Shown here piece after piece: positions 31,334 through 55,559 of a stretch of DNA of 64,000 nucleotides. Position numbers and translations under genes: made by a program. Positions within the stretch are counted from its first letter, which is position 1. Every line of letters begins with the position of its first letter. The stretch is from contig NC_058498.1 in NCBI RefSeq assembly GCF_020382885.2, positions 8,282,501-8,346,500 on the forward strand. Reading direction: 5' to 3'. A model generated the notes under the pieces. It saw only the letters and a program-made list of their open reading frames with translations, ran no database searches and was not told the DNA's origin. This DNA is from Scatophagus argus (lineage: Eukaryota; Chordata; Actinopteri; Scatophagidae).

Positions 31334-32765
31334 GTCATGAAATATAATGTGCAGTACTTGTGTATCAATGAGACACATCACCTGTAAACCACACTGGACC
31401 GGACAGCTCAGTCCAGCTCTGTCCAAAGATGTCCTCCTGCCAGCACCTCTGAAGCCTCTGAAGCATGTTAGTCTCATGAATTAGATGTGACAGACTTTTT
31501 CTTGGCTTTCTACTGGTAATCAGCAATAGTCCTTGTAAAACTGCACGACTTTTTACTTTTACACTTGGGTTTAAACAAGTGAGACATAACGTGAATTACG
31601 CCCTTTTCATTCTGGGCAAAAAGCAAAACCCACCATAACACCCACTAGAAAAGGCACAACTGGCATTTGTTTTCATCTCAGATATCCATGCAGTAAGTAC
31701 GAGCGTTTACCCTTTTCCAGCTCGATGCTATGACGTATATAGAAGTTAAGGATGTTGGCATCTAAATACTTTCACATCTGTGTCCTTTCAGGCAGAGTTT
31801 GGAGGACTTCAAACCCCCCCCAGCCCGGACAGAGCCAGGCTAGCTGTTTTATTTTCCTTTTCTCACTCTTGGCAAGAAAGCAAATGAGTTTAATTCCCCT
31901 CATATCAAACTGTCCCTTTAATCTACATTAATTGTGCATGCCAGCGCTGAGATAAACTGAGCTGTAAAGTGTAATAAAAATTATACTACTTCTTTTGTAT
32001 TATGTCCAGTTCTAACAGTGCTGTGAGCCAATACGAACACAAAGAAATCAACTGGCTGATCTCCAATCCAGACCAATCCGAAGTCTCCGTTTCACTAACT
32101 TTAGATTTTCTGCTTCATCTTCCTCGTCCTGTGCTTCAGTGAACCGACCGTGTTATTTGAAGTTATAAATAATGACTAAACAAACATTTGAGGTTGAAGA
32201 TGGTGACAAAAGCTTAAAATAATCATTGATCCAGCTGCAGCGCTTCTGGATGTTTATGTGGCTCTGGGTTCAGCCTCCCAGCATGTTGGTGTCGCCCTCC
32301 AGCTGTGCATGTCTGATCCCATACAGAGTCGAGGGGTATTTTCTGTCCGAGAGGCTGATGCAACATACCAAACACGTGACAACAGCCTCACCTTTCACAC
32401 ACTAACCCACTGGTGCCTAAAAACACTGTCTGCCACCCAGCCACCCCCCTCCTCCGTCCCCTTTGTGGAAGCTCATGTACTGTACATGTGCAGATCTGAT
32501 GGGACGTGTTGTTTTGCTGTGATCTGCACAGTTAAAGTGCCCTTGTGCTTCAGAAACAATTCGGGAAAGTCTGTGCATGTGTTAGAGGATGAAAACCGCC
32601 CTGACCTCCCGTGTTCAGATTTATAATCTGCAGATTACTACACTCGATATGTTGTCATCGATCTGCCTGAATCAAGTCACAGATAAAGAGATACACGTGT
32701 GAACTTATTGCTTATTTTTATGTTTTCATAACAAAGAGATTACTTTAAAGCTGCTTTAAAGCCAC

Positions 32766-32766
<1 letters not shown>

Positions 32767-32826
<60 letters not shown>
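32767..32826. repeat. (TG)30 microsatellite
   Basis: A perfect array of about 30 TG units, the longest GT/CA run in the window. Expected to be length-polymorphic. Confidence 0.97.
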
Positions 32827-32827
<1 letters not shown>

Positions 32828-34479
32828 TTTATTTGGTGTTTCTGGCTAAAAGAGGGTCCAAAATTCACTCTTCTTTTAGCTGTTTTTGATCTCCACAAAC
32901 CCTCTGAGTGAAAAACTCTCTCTTTAGCCTCTAAAAACTCCATTATGTTCACCATCTCCACAATAACTGTGGCTGAACAGGAGGTGTGGTCAGTTCATAG
33001 AGCTGGACAGCTTAAACACATCAACATAAATCTCTCTGAAGAAGAAGCTACAAGAAAATTTTCACTTGTGAAATCATAAACACCAGTAACCAGAGAGAGC
33101 TTCTAATGTCCACCTTTGTCTTCTTTCTTTCAGCTAGAAGTTGGCGTGGAGGTCAAGTGTTTGTGTTCCTGTCAATTTGCCAATTACAAATTACAAAACT
33201 TTGCATAAAGTTTGGTCACGGGCCAAAGGGCGGCTGAACAGCCAGTTGCCACAAAGAGTGTGTGGCCGTGGGCGGCGGCGTGCATAACTTCTGAACAGAT
33301 TCTTGCAGTTTATATTAACTTAAGGGGAGTGTGACATTTTTTAACTGTGACCAGAAAAACATGAAGTTGCAGTCAAATCAAAACCTGCCACCTCCAGATG
33401 ATCGAAGCAAATGTTTATGTTTATTATGCACAGCATTAGTTTTGGAGTCTTGAAAGTATTTTCGCAGCACTAACAAAAACAAAATATCAAAGAAGGGGCT
33501 GACTGTGACTTGAACAAGGATTTTATAGCTTATAATAAAAGTATTTTTGAAAAAGAAGTTGCCAGAACGCCCACAGCTTCCTAACTCTTTTCATAACATC
33601 CTGACTCTGAAGATTCCGAAGTCACAGGATTTGGTGATGACCACCACCGCAAAGTTAAATTAAAGAGATTTTAACACAAACACTCGGATCTTCCAGTGTC
33701 TAAAGCCCTTAAGATTTATTCCAATATACGGAAAGACAGCTGTTATTGTAATTCGGCCAAGGCGTGGACATGCAAGCTGCCTCGTCCAAGCACAACCTCA
33801 CCTACAAGTCGAACATTGTGTTCTGATACAGCTGAGCAAGGAGGGAAAGCCGCCTTGTGTAGCTGCATCAGGACAGAGTTTCAGCGCTCGCAATGCTCTG
33901 CCTCACGTCCGCCGAGAGCAGGAGGTTCAGGGGTATACGTGCTGAGCAGCAGCCTGCAGCACAGATACGTGCAGTGGATCACCAGCAAACAGGAACTGTT
34001 CCCAGTACAGGCTGGTGGGTATACCGAGTCACGTTTGAGAGCAGCACTCGGACTTTGACAGCACAGAATAAAATAGTGACGTAACAGGAGGTACAGTTTT
34101 CTGAAGTTATATTAGGAAAGCTGAATCAGGTGTCCTGGTTCATATTTCAGACATCTGTGTCAATGTTTGCTTTAGTTTTATCGTACTGCACTTTGTAACT
34201 GTGCAAAATGCCATGGAAATACACTTCCTCTTTGTCTGGTTTCATTTTGAGTTTTTATGTTGTGTTTTTTTTTTCCTTTTTAAAAAAGGAAAAGTCAGCA
34301 GCTTTCCAAGTCACATGCACTTGACAGACAATATCTGACCCAGAGACTGAGAATAATTAATGACTGCAGCGGGATTAGACTTTCCTTTTAGTTTTAGTTT
34401 CAAAAATGGAGTCAAAAAACAACTAGTGAAACATTAACAACACCGAAGCTTTTCTTGTGTTGACATTTGTTGTCATTTT

Positions 34480-34790
34480 GTTGCTGCTGCTTTGTGAATG
34501 ACAGTGTTTGTCCGTCCACCACGTTGGTCTGGAACGTCTCAACAGCTACTGGTTGGACCACAAGGAAATGCGGTAGAAACATTCATGCTTAACAGAGGAT
34601 GAATCCTGCTGACTTTGGAAATCATTTGATTTTTTTCATCTGTCGCCGAGTTGAGGCTGACATATGGGGTTTTGAGTGAAATGTATCAGCAGCTCAGAGT
34701 GCTAATTAGTACATATTAGCATTGTTATTAGCATATCGCCGAAAGACTCATCACAGGACTGCTGGCATGGCTGTAGCCAATGTTTAGTCT
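34480..34790. repeat. Dispersed fish repeat (GTTGARATATTTCA family), copy 2
   Basis: This is a diverged copy of the family at 30130-30320, shown by GGATGAATCCTGCTGACTTT and, downstream, a run of TTAGCAT-like motifs. Ends are not definable. Confidence 0.4.
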
Positions 34791-35174
34791 CCAAATTGTG
34801 GGGAAATAAAACAAAAAATGTCCATCGCAGTTTCCCCAAAAAGATGAAGTCTTTAAATTGTTTGTTACAACCGACCGGCCGAAACCAACAACATATTCAC
34901 TTTACTATCACGTGACACAAAGAAAAGCAGCACATCCTCATAATGTGGGAGCTGGACATGGAAAATGTTTGGCATTTTTGGTTGAAAAGTATCAATGAAG
35001 CAGTAAGTTATGACACTGAAGAATGTGGCGTTCCGCTTTCGATGTTACAGACGCGCTGTGTCTGAGTAAAACAGTTCTCAGAAACGCTGATATAATGTCA
35101 GAGAGCCATGATTTGAAAATGAACTACATGTGTGTTTCACTGGCATCTGCACCTCATCAGTACACCACGTGCCT

Positions 35175-35247
35175 TGTGTCTGAGAGTGTGTGTGTCTGAG
35201 AGTGTGTGTGTCTGAGAGTGTGTGTGTCTGAGAGTGTGTGTGTGTCA
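35175..35247. repeat. 16-bp minisatellite, four units
   Basis: The unit TCTGAGAGTGTGTGTG starts at 35179, 35195, 35211 and 35227 with no substitutions between copies. It lies about 0.9 kb upstream of the angptl4 start and probably grew from a GT microsatellite that picked up a CTGAGA interruption. Confidence 0.9.
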
Positions 35248-36075
35248 TTGCTGGATTTTGTTGTCAGGAATGAGTGTAAAAAAGGCCTGAGGGTTGAACT
35301 TTCCCCTACTTCTCACACTGACTCTTTGAATGTTCTCCCGCATTCCTGGTCCACATTGAAGACCTGACTGGAAGATAAACAGCAACACCCAGCTGTCAGG
35401 AGGCAACTCATTATCTCATTCTTCACGATTGCACCAGCACACTTGTTATCTGCACTTTGACACACACAAATCTGGGTGTTTGCCTTTTTGGATGAACCAA
35501 ATAGAAACAGAGGAAACTCTGCCCATAATAAAATCTACATGTCCACAGTGTGTTGTGGATGTAAAACTGGGTTTTTTAGGGGTGAAAAACACAAGCTAAA
35601 GTTGGACGTATACAAAAGAAGCCTGTGACACGATTATTCTGTTATATAGGGTTAATTTGACAGTGAAAAGTTAATAAGTAATTAATTGATTAGCACTAGA
35701 GATATTTAACAAATTTTTCTAATATTTACTGGTTCCAATGTGAACATCAGTTTAATGAGAAAACATTTAACAGATTAATTGATAATTAAAATAAATAAGA
35801 TAATAAATGCAGTTCTAAATGGCAAAAACAAGGTGCAAGAAATTTATGTCAAAATTTGACTTATTTAACCAACTACGATGAACTGGACAAAAATCAGATG
35901 CAGACTTGCTAAGTTCTTTAAAATACTTGAAAATACTACTGCTGTGCCTTCCAGGGTTTAATCAGTAATTCAGATCAATGATTGCATCATGGTCCAAGTC
36001 CCAAGAAGGGCGACCTCGATGAAAGAGTCTCCACACCCCCATTCCCTCTTCATCCCCACCTCCAAGCTCTAACAG

Positions 36076-36104
36076 CCAATCAGGGCAGCCCCTTAGCTAT
36101 AAAA
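36076..36104 (+). promoter_or_regulatory. angptl4: angptl4 core promoter: CCAAT and TATA boxes
   Basis: A CCAAT box lies at 36076-36080 and a perfect TATAAAA at 36098-36104. Transcription would be expected to start near 36128-36135, giving a 5' UTR of about 50 nt before the ATG at 36184. The spacing is typical of a TATA-driven inducible vertebrate promoter, which suits a gene known to be strongly induced by fasting and PPAR signalling in other vertebrates. I did not identify a PPAR response element with confidence. Confidence 0.8.
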
Positions 36105-36183
36105 GCCCTCACAATACCATTCAGCAGCAGACAACAGAGACATCAGAAGCAGCTCAGACAACAGACCCTCAGCAGAGACAAAG

Positions 36184-38788
36184 ATGAAAACGCCGCAGCT
36201 TCTCGTCCTCCTGGTAACCATTCTGGTGCACGTGGCAGCCGGTTTCCCCGCTGACAGAGCTCTGCCGGGCCGGTCCAAGCACGCCTCCTGGGACGACGTG
36301 AACGTGGTGGCTCACGGCCTCCTGCAGCTGGGCCAGGGTCTGAAGGAGCACGTGGACAAGTCCAAAGTCCAGATGAGGGACGTCAGTGGCAAACTGAAAG
36401 CCTTAAACGGCACGGTGGCTGAGCTGGAGAGGAAGCAGCAGGAGCAAGATGAAGCTCTGAAGGAGAGAAGCAAAGAGGTGGAGCGCGGGGAGAGGCTGGT
36501 GGCAGAGCTGGCGGAGGAGGTGGAGGCGAAGATGGAGGAGGTGAAGAAACAGAGCGAGGACATCCACACCAGGATGAACAGACTAGAGGAGAAGGTGGAC
36601 AAGGTGCAAAGTTGGGACAACAACAACAGCGATCACACAGGAGTCCCATTCATCCAGGTGAGAGAAAGATTTTCATGTTGTCATTTAAGCTTTAAAGAAA
36701 ATAAAAGTCGTGTGTGTGTGTGTTTGTTCTTCAACCAGACAGACATGAGCTGAAAGCCTCTGAAAGCAAAAACTAATCTTACAGCTGTGTTGTAAAAATG
36801 TTTCCCAGCTAATTGGAGACGGACGGATCCTGTGAGACTAATGTTTTATTTTTCTTTCCGTTTGCAGAGGCTGGTGGCGGCTCAGAACAAACGCATCGAT
36901 CAGCTGGTGGAGAAAATCAAGCAGCAGCAAGACAAACTGGAGAAGCAGAGCGTGCACCTGCAAGCTCTGCAGAGCAAGGTGAGTTACACCCCATCGGAAA
37001 CAGAAATGACAGTAAAGAGCAAACCTGTCAGCTGCAGGATGACGGCGCGAAAAAGATTCATTTCCCGTGTAGAGACAAAAGTGATGATGTGAGTCTGCTG
37101 GTCTGTGATCCTCCAGGTTGCACATAAGAGAGTAAAATCACACAGACGGAGAGACGAGGAGACGGTGCTGAGGGGAGAAGCAGAGCACAGCAAAAACCTG
37201 TCAGGTAAGAGAACAAGCTGTTCAAAAGTCACCGAAGTCGCAATGTGGCGAAGGAAAACAAATCCAAACGAGCCAGCTGTTGTGAGAGGTTTGGCCTTAA
37301 TCAGTAACTGCAGAGTTAAAGCTCACCTCCGACGCTCAGCAGATTTTAAAACGTCACTCAGAAGCAAGAAAGCTCTGCCCTCATTTCCTTTTACTGGCCG
37401 TTCCTCCTTAAGCACTCAGACATGTAAACAAACCTTCTCCTCCTCTAATCCACACAACTTATTTTTGAGGTGAAACGTGAATGCCTGGAAAAAAAAGCAC
37501 ACGTCTGCAGATGATGTTAAATAAAATAGTTGTGACACAAGTGCAACAGAAAAGTTCAACTTTGCACGTGAATTTATACCACTCGACTCGCTGGTAGAGC
37601 GGCTCTTGTGCAGTCCAAAGATCAGCTTCTAAAACACGCATACTGTAATGTATGTTGGTAGGACACACTAAGCTTTGCTCCTTGAAAGATAAAACCCGAA
37701 CCCACCGTCTGAGTCTGATCAGGGTCTTGTTGTGTTTTGGTTTTCCTCAGGTTTGGCCAGAGACTGTCACGATCTGTTTGTGCAAGGGCAGCGAGCCAGC
37801 GGCATCTACACAATCCAGCCAGAGAGCTCGCAGCCATTCAACGTCCTCTGTGACATGACTTCAGGTGAGGCGAACAGGAACTCAGGTCCTCTGGTCTGAA
37901 CTGTAAAAAAAAAACCCCAAAACATTAAGACAGGAGAGGATATCAGCGTCGCTCAGTATTGTCTTGAGAAACTCGTTTTGTCGAGCCTCTTTAGTTAAAC
38001 ATTTCCTCCCTCTCTGCAGAAGGTGGATGGACGATCATCCAGAAACGTCACGATGGATCCCAGAAGTTCAATCTGCTGTGGGAAAGCTACAAGAGAGGCT
38101 TCGGCAGCCTGAATGGTGAGTACAAAGGAAAAGAGCTGAAAAAGTCCAGCAAAATATTTGCATCGCTAAACCTCAGTAGGAAGATTAACCCGAACATTTC
38201 TCTTCTCTCCAGGTGAGTTTTGGTTGGGCTTGGAGAACATCCACTCCCTCTCCAAACAAGGCCAGCACGTGCTGCAGGTCGAGCTCTCTGATTGGTCGGG
38301 ACAGCAGAGGTCTGCAGCTCGTTATCGATTCCAGCTCGATGGAGAAGAGGAGAAGTTCACTCTCCACCTGGAGGAGGAGCCTTCATCTGGAGTTCAGGAG
38401 AGCATAATGACGACAGGAGCTTCTGGTCTTCCTTTTTCCACGGCCGACAGAGACAACGATCTCGCCGCAGAGGTCAACTGCGCCGAACTGCTGTCAGGTA
38501 CGACTGCTTCACCGAACACATGCAATCAATGAAAAACTGTGTGTCCATGGCTTCACACCAGGCAGTGTTAGAAACAGTCTTATAAATAAAACCCCTTTTG
38601 TTGCAGGCGGTTGGTGGTTCAGCAGCTGTGGTGAGTTGAACCTGAACGGCAGATATCCCAGAGGGCCGAGCATGCTCAGACGAAAGCAGCACAGACGACA
38701 TGGGATGTTTTGGACGTCCACAAACGGACAAAACCACTTAGTGAAGACCACTCTGCTGAAGATCGCACCCGCCACAGTAAAGCAATAA
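36184..38788 (+). CDS. angptl4: Angiopoietin-like protein 4, secreted lipoprotein lipase inhibitor (complete)
   Basis: ANGPTL4 is a secreted protein whose N-terminal coiled coil inactivates lipoprotein lipase, directing plasma triglyceride between tissues; the C-terminal fibrinogen-like domain is released by proprotein convertases. Exons: 36184-36657, 36868-36978, 37117-37204, 37751-37864, 38020-38115, 38213-38497, 38607-38788 (1350 nt, 449 residues plus stop). Residues 1-20 form a signal peptide (hydrophobic LLVLLVTILVHVAAG). Residues 32-56 hold the lipase-inhibiting segment (ASWDDVNVVAHGLLQLGQGL), closely matching mammalian ANGPTL4. A Glu/Lys-rich coiled coil runs to about 195, with an N-glycosylation motif NGT at 75. 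A basic linker (SHRRRDEE) follows, then the fibrinogen C domain from about 225 (RDCHDLF, GGWTIIQKRHDGS, FWLGLENIHSL, NCAELLSGGWWFSSC). Its position beside a divergent kank3 matches human KANK3-ANGPTL4, favouring ANGPTL4 over other family members. Confidence 0.95.
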
Positions 38789-39090
38789 GCACATCAGTCT
38801 TAACAAGCAGCACAGGACCAAAGACCACAGTGTCAGCTGAATGAATGATGTGCTGATGATTCACTGGATCGCCATATTTCTATGCCGTGCTATATGACAA
38901 CTCGTTGTCTCAGTCATATTGACTTTGTGACTTTATTCCCTTTGTAAGGGTCTTATTTTCCTAACCTTATTGTTTAGTACCTGTTGTGTATGTGTTTTAA
39001 ATACTTAAACTATTGCTTTCAACATTTATACACTTTTTTTTATATTTGGTTCATGTGGAGTAAATAAAGTTTTTTTTAAGGTTGAATGAA
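38789..39090 (+). terminator. angptl4: angptl4 3' UTR and polyadenylation signal
   Basis: The stop codon TAA ends at 38788. About 275 nt downstream a canonical AATAAA lies at 39063-39068, followed by T/GT-rich sequence, so cleavage near 39085-39100 is likely. No open frame continues here. Confidence 0.75.
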
Positions 39091-39099
39091 TCCTGGTTC

Positions 39100-40480
39100 T
39101 TTGTTCGTGCTTGCAGGCGTGTACAGTGTGCAAACAAAATCAAAGTAAAGCAAGTTTCATGCACGGCAGCTTTCAGTGAGAACAGTCTTCAGGGGTTCTG
39201 TGAAGACGATCAGACGTCCACTGAGTTCTCTGACATGTTTTAATTCATCATGAGTCTAATAAAAATTACACCACAAACTTGATAGATGTAATACCTGACC
39301 ACAGAGTGACTCAAATGTCAGCTACACGGCAATGCGAGTATAAACTGATGTGAGTCTGCACTACTGGAAATCTGAGGCTTTGTATGCTCTTTTCAGATTG
39401 TTTCTCTGACTGGAGAAAATGTGTTTTGTTCAAAGTGAGTCCTCTGTCACAACATGCTGTAATCAAACATTCATTATCATGTGAACTAACATCTCACATG
39501 TTGAGAAAACTAACATAGAAGTCATGTTTAGTGTTTGTTGCACCGAAACTAACAGATCGCACGTTTATGAGGTGACGCGGTATAGTTTCCATGGGGATTT
39601 AGATCACCATCTTGATTTTCAATTAATGGCTGTCCATGGCCTACATCTTATTTTTTGACGTGATGAGTCTCAGACGGTTGACCGGGGTCTGTTTGGTACT
39701 GCTGCCGGGGGGCAAAATTGTATGAGAGAAAGCAGAGTAGAAACAGAAGGTGGGTAATTTAACACGCTGTGATTGTGATAGGTCGCGCAGGGTCATGTTC
39801 AGGTCCCTTATTACTGGCGTCAGTTTTCTCACTGCCCATAATGTGAATATAGTGCAAAGGAAGTGTGGGGTCATACTTCCTACAGTACCTATGTTCCCTG
39901 AAGGCAACGTGATACAGGATGCTCCTCGGCCTTCTTTGTTATGCTGTCGCTCATGATGCCACGCCAGATCCGGGCCACAAGTTTGAACCTGAAAAGATCA
40001 GACCTGAAAGTGAATGAAAGATCTGAAAGCGAAAAATGCATATGAAAGTGGAAACTGTCCAAATGGTAATAGTAATGAAACTTTTGGCCCTGATCTGCCT
40101 CTGAAGGCCACCTGCTGAGGAAAATGGTAGAAATCCCCACGTGTTCAAATGAATCGACACCAACAAACTTCCGAATGAAAACACTTCTCGTTTTTCTTCT
40201 GTGCCGGTTGGACTGCAACATTACAGGAAATATTTTAAGAGGACGAAACTCTTTAGTATTACGTGTCTCACTCCTCCTGACGAAAGATTTGCATTTTGCC
40301 ACTGAATCTCCTGTATTCACGGAGGTTGATTTAAATGGTTTATATTCTAATTTCATCACTTTAATCCTTTTATTTATCGACCAGCTGTCTCAACCTCTGT
40401 TATTTTTACGCATCTAAAATTAATTAAAAAAAAACTGATACATTTCATTTGGTAACAAGACTTTGAAAAGGATTGTTCAC
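39100..40480. other. Intergenic DNA between angptl4 and dpp9 3' ends
   Basis: The two genes converge here (angptl4 plus, dpp9 minus). A 156-codon minus-strand frame (40359-39889) is present, but it has no recognised domain, unremarkable codon content and no splice or promoter context. No repeat family was recognised. Confidence 0.55.
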
Positions 40481-41583
40481 TTCTGTTTATTTCTTCAGTA
40501 TCTGAGAGTACATTTAACCATGAACAGTCTATGATAGCTCATCTCACAAATGGTCATCAGTAACACGTGTTACAAGGCATTTTACTGACAATTTCCCTGA
40601 TGTTTACGATTAGGCACTCTTTAACTCTTGCAAGTCACCTCTTGTGTCTTACATCTTCTTTCACGTCACTTTGTTGGCACCGACATTTAAAATGTGCAAA
40701 AGTCCTCAGCAGCAGAAAAATGAGAAGCTCCCCAAAAAATTAAAGCAAGCGAGAGAAACAGTGACAAGTCAGGCTACATGTTTCCACCATTTATGAATGC
40801 ATAAAGAATCCATAAAAAATATTTTTTTAATGCACAATAAAAATGTGGCACATCACATAAAAAGTCATCTTTGACAGCACATGAGCGCACAGTCTCAAAG
40901 CAAGAAAGTGTACAGAGTATACAACACAGGGGGTTAAGAGCTCACTTGTCTGCTCTTGAAGAGCTTTAGGTTTACTGATTTCACTCCAGAATTTATTCAC
41001 AGACACGGACAAATGACGACTTCACCAGCTGGATCTCAGGAAAAACAAAACAAAGTGAAAGTTCAATATAAAACAGCAGGTCCACTTCACAGCAGGTCCA
41101 CCTCTGTACTAGTTGCATTGTTGGCATGTGTTAACGGTGCGACAAGAAGCATTTTAATTAGTGTCATCGTTTTTGTTGTTGTTTTTTTTTTGTTTTTTTT
41201 GCCATTACCACAAAAGTTTCATCTGTGTTTGATCTGGATGAACTGCGCCCTCTGCTGGTGCTAAAGTTTAATTGCGATCCAGAAGCTTTTCCCCTGCTCA
41301 GAGTGTAAAGACAACAAGGAGGGAGGGTCTGGTTTATGGCGATTACACTGAAATCTGAATATTAATCTTGTAGTTATCTGACAATGCTAAAATGCTTCTG
41401 AACTGTTAAGACTGACAAACAACTCTTGAGGTGTATAAAGATTTGGCATAGCTTGATTTTAACATAAAAGTGAATGAAAGAGAAGGTGATGCAGGTTTAA
41501 AATAAATGGTGGGATGGGAAGGAGGAGACAAAGAGAGGAGGGCAAAGAGTGAGGAAGTGAAGGTCAGCGTGCAGGAACGTGAA
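40480..41583 (-). other. dpp9: dpp9 3' UTR (end uncertain)
   Basis: The stop codon TGA occupies 41586-41584. Minus-strand AATAAA hexamers (TTTATT on the plus strand) occur near 40989 and 40486; either could serve as the polyA signal, giving a 3' UTR of about 0.6 or 1.1 kb. No coding sequence is seen here. Confidence 0.4.
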
Positions 41584-53228
<11,645 letters not shown>

Positions 53229-54494
53229 TAACTGTTCGACGACCCTGAACCAGACCTGACACCCTGTGGGAAAGCAGGTAAGCACAGGAGAAATGAAGAG
53301 GTTAGTTCCGAGTTCATGACAACTCCAGAGCGTTTACATGGCAACACCTGATCTAACTGACAATTAAATCATCTAGCCAGGACTGCGAAAAACTAGACCA
53401 TGCCCTAAGCTAGGCTCACATGCTATCAACAGTGAAACTGTTACTGAGGTGACGGCCACGGTCGGGGAAGACGTCTGTGCGCTGCTTCATCATGGAGCTG
53501 CTTCCCTTCAGCCGACAAACTGCCGCCCTGCCAGCTGCCTTTTCTTGAGACGAGTCTCACTGAGTGGGACTCAGCTGCATGACACTGACACTTCAACGTT
53601 CGTGTCATTACAGTGTCAAATGTTACACAGTTACTCCACATTTTACGGCAGGCTGTACACCGTAGGCTGTTCTGCTGCCAGAACGAAGTGCAAATTCTAC
53701 ACATGTTCATTCCCAGAAAACATGACAGCAGCTCGCTTCGCCAGTTCTTCTCCCAGGTCACGTGAATGTCATCCACTGATAAAGGCCGTGAATGATGTTA
53801 AAAAGAAAATTTCTTGTTGTGGTCTTTGAGTTTTTAATTAATTTATTTTTTTCTTTCAAGTGACTACATCATCTGTTTGTTTCCCCAAATAGAAATCAAT
53901 CTATTGCTTCATTGCATCTGCACTGAAACAACATTGTTGCTTGGTGTCTTTAAAATCTGAAAATAATTCATTATCACCATTAACTATCATTAAGCTGTTA
54001 CCATCACAAAAAATCACAATTTTTATTCATTTTAATATTTCACGATATGAGCAATTTGAATTTTGTTTTGCTTGTACTACAGTGACTACACTACCCTTTA
54101 CCCAGTTAAGTAGAAAACACAAAACCGTTTAAATTGAAAGCAAAAAATGCAAGTCACTGAATTGGATGCAGGCTGAATGCCCTTTGGTAAAGTTTATTCT
54201 TCTGAACCCAACAGTTGTTGCTCTGTCTACTTTATATTTTTATCTGTATTACATAACTTTGCAGACTCTACACATTTGTCTGGTTTAGGTCTTATTTTGC
54301 TGTTATTACTGTTGATGAACGACTTCAACAACTTCTACTGACATAATGGGGAATATTTTATCATGAACCCATCAAATATAAAAGCCCACATATCGGTACA
54401 TAACACACATCTCGGATGTCATCCTCTTACTTCGTACATGTTGTATGTTTTCACACATCCATGTAAGAAATAAAGTTGCGTTTTAGTTTCCCTT

Positions 54495-54900
54495 TTGACA
54501 GCTCATGAGGCTAGACGGTCGACAAAACGACCGCCAGCGTCGCCTCAGGCAGATAACATCTGGCTAAGTGTGCCCTCACCACCAGACCTGACAAACCCTC
54601 ATGACACAATAATTAAACCCCTCTGTGTATACTCAACTGGAGCTAACCAGTTAGCCGCCCAGACTGGCGACTCATTAGCCAGCGCACCAACACAGCACAT
54701 CTACACAGAAACACATCAAAACAGTGAAAACTCGCTCGCTTTTAGCTTACACTTTCTGCCCCCCAAAACCTTGAAAGCTTTTCTCCTCTTGTCGATAAAA
54801 CGTCAGTGTTGAAAACAGCGGTCAGTGCCTGAATGAATCACAGAAGTCAACCAATCTCCACAGACTACACAGTTAGCTTAATGCTAACAACGCGGAAATA
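54495..54900 (-). promoter_or_regulatory. dpp9: Probable dpp9 5' exon and promoter region
   Basis: No TATA box is obvious. On the minus strand a possible 5' donor (gtgagg, exon edge at 54580) precedes the first coding exon by about 1.3 kb, and the sequence between 54500 and 54850 is richer in GC and CpG than its surroundings. It also fills the gap between the dazap1 3' end (about 55.56 kb) and dpp9. This is inference from position and composition only. Confidence 0.35.
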
Positions 54901-55559
54901 TATTCAGGAATCAACCGTTGAGAAATCACAACCTGTAACCCGGATGTGATCCGTTAACTTTGTATCAGCCCATTCGGTAAATTTATTTGCATCAGCACAT
55001 ATTATCTCTTTCACCCGTAAGCAGAAGAATGAAACCATATTCATTTTTATATATATGTACATATATTTGAAAACTCTAGTTTCCTCTATAAATTTCTTTA
55101 AAGGCATCTGAACGCTAGGAGCATTTGGTGAAAAAGTACCAATGATTCCTTTCAGCTTCTTCAAGGATGCAACTGCTGTTGAATATTTTCTTTGTTATTC
55201 TTTATACTCTCTAGTAGTCAATCAACAGTTTTGAAATATCAAACAGTGATATTACTGTCTTTGGGAGCCATCTCCATCGCTGACATCACAAAAATTTCCT
55301 CTCGTATGATCAATAGTCAAGATATTAATTTTAAAATGACTTTAGCCAGACAGTAGCTGCGTACTGTCACCTTGTAGATGCTGGAACCACAGATTTTGTT
55401 TATTTGTGGCACCTTTACTTGACAAGTGACTTAAACGAAAAAAAAAAATCAATCTACTAATTATCATTGTCATAAGAATGAACTGTTTTAGTTCTTCTAC
55501 GCAAATCTTTTATCGAAATACCATAAACGAATACACACCCAAACACAAACATCTGAGAC

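Larger units (their letters stand above)
27100..36070. other. Non-coding stretch upstream of angptl4
   Basis: Holds dispersed repeats, a perfect 15-bp hairpin (31298-31333), the (TG)30 array and the 16-bp minisatellite. Frames such as 32258-32626 (122 codons) and 33696-34058 (120 codons) show no recognisable domain or splice context. Regulatory elements for angptl4 may lie here but none can be pinned down by eye. Confidence 0.65.

Noticed and set aside
32740-32961. Minus-strand frame with a Thr-His repeat
   Set aside because: It is translated from the (TG)30 array.
32258-34058. Two plus-strand frames of about 120 codons upstream of angptl4
   Set aside because: No conserved motif, no splice structure linking them to each other or to angptl4, and no polyA context.
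35175-35247. CRISPR-like array
   Set aside because: Units are 16 bp, directly abutting, without spacers, in a vertebrate genome; it is a minisatellite.
39889-40359. 156-codon minus-strand frame between angptl4 and dpp9
   Set aside because: No recognisable domain, no promoter or splice evidence, and a weakly biased sequence. It could be a decayed transposon piece, but I see no motif to support that.
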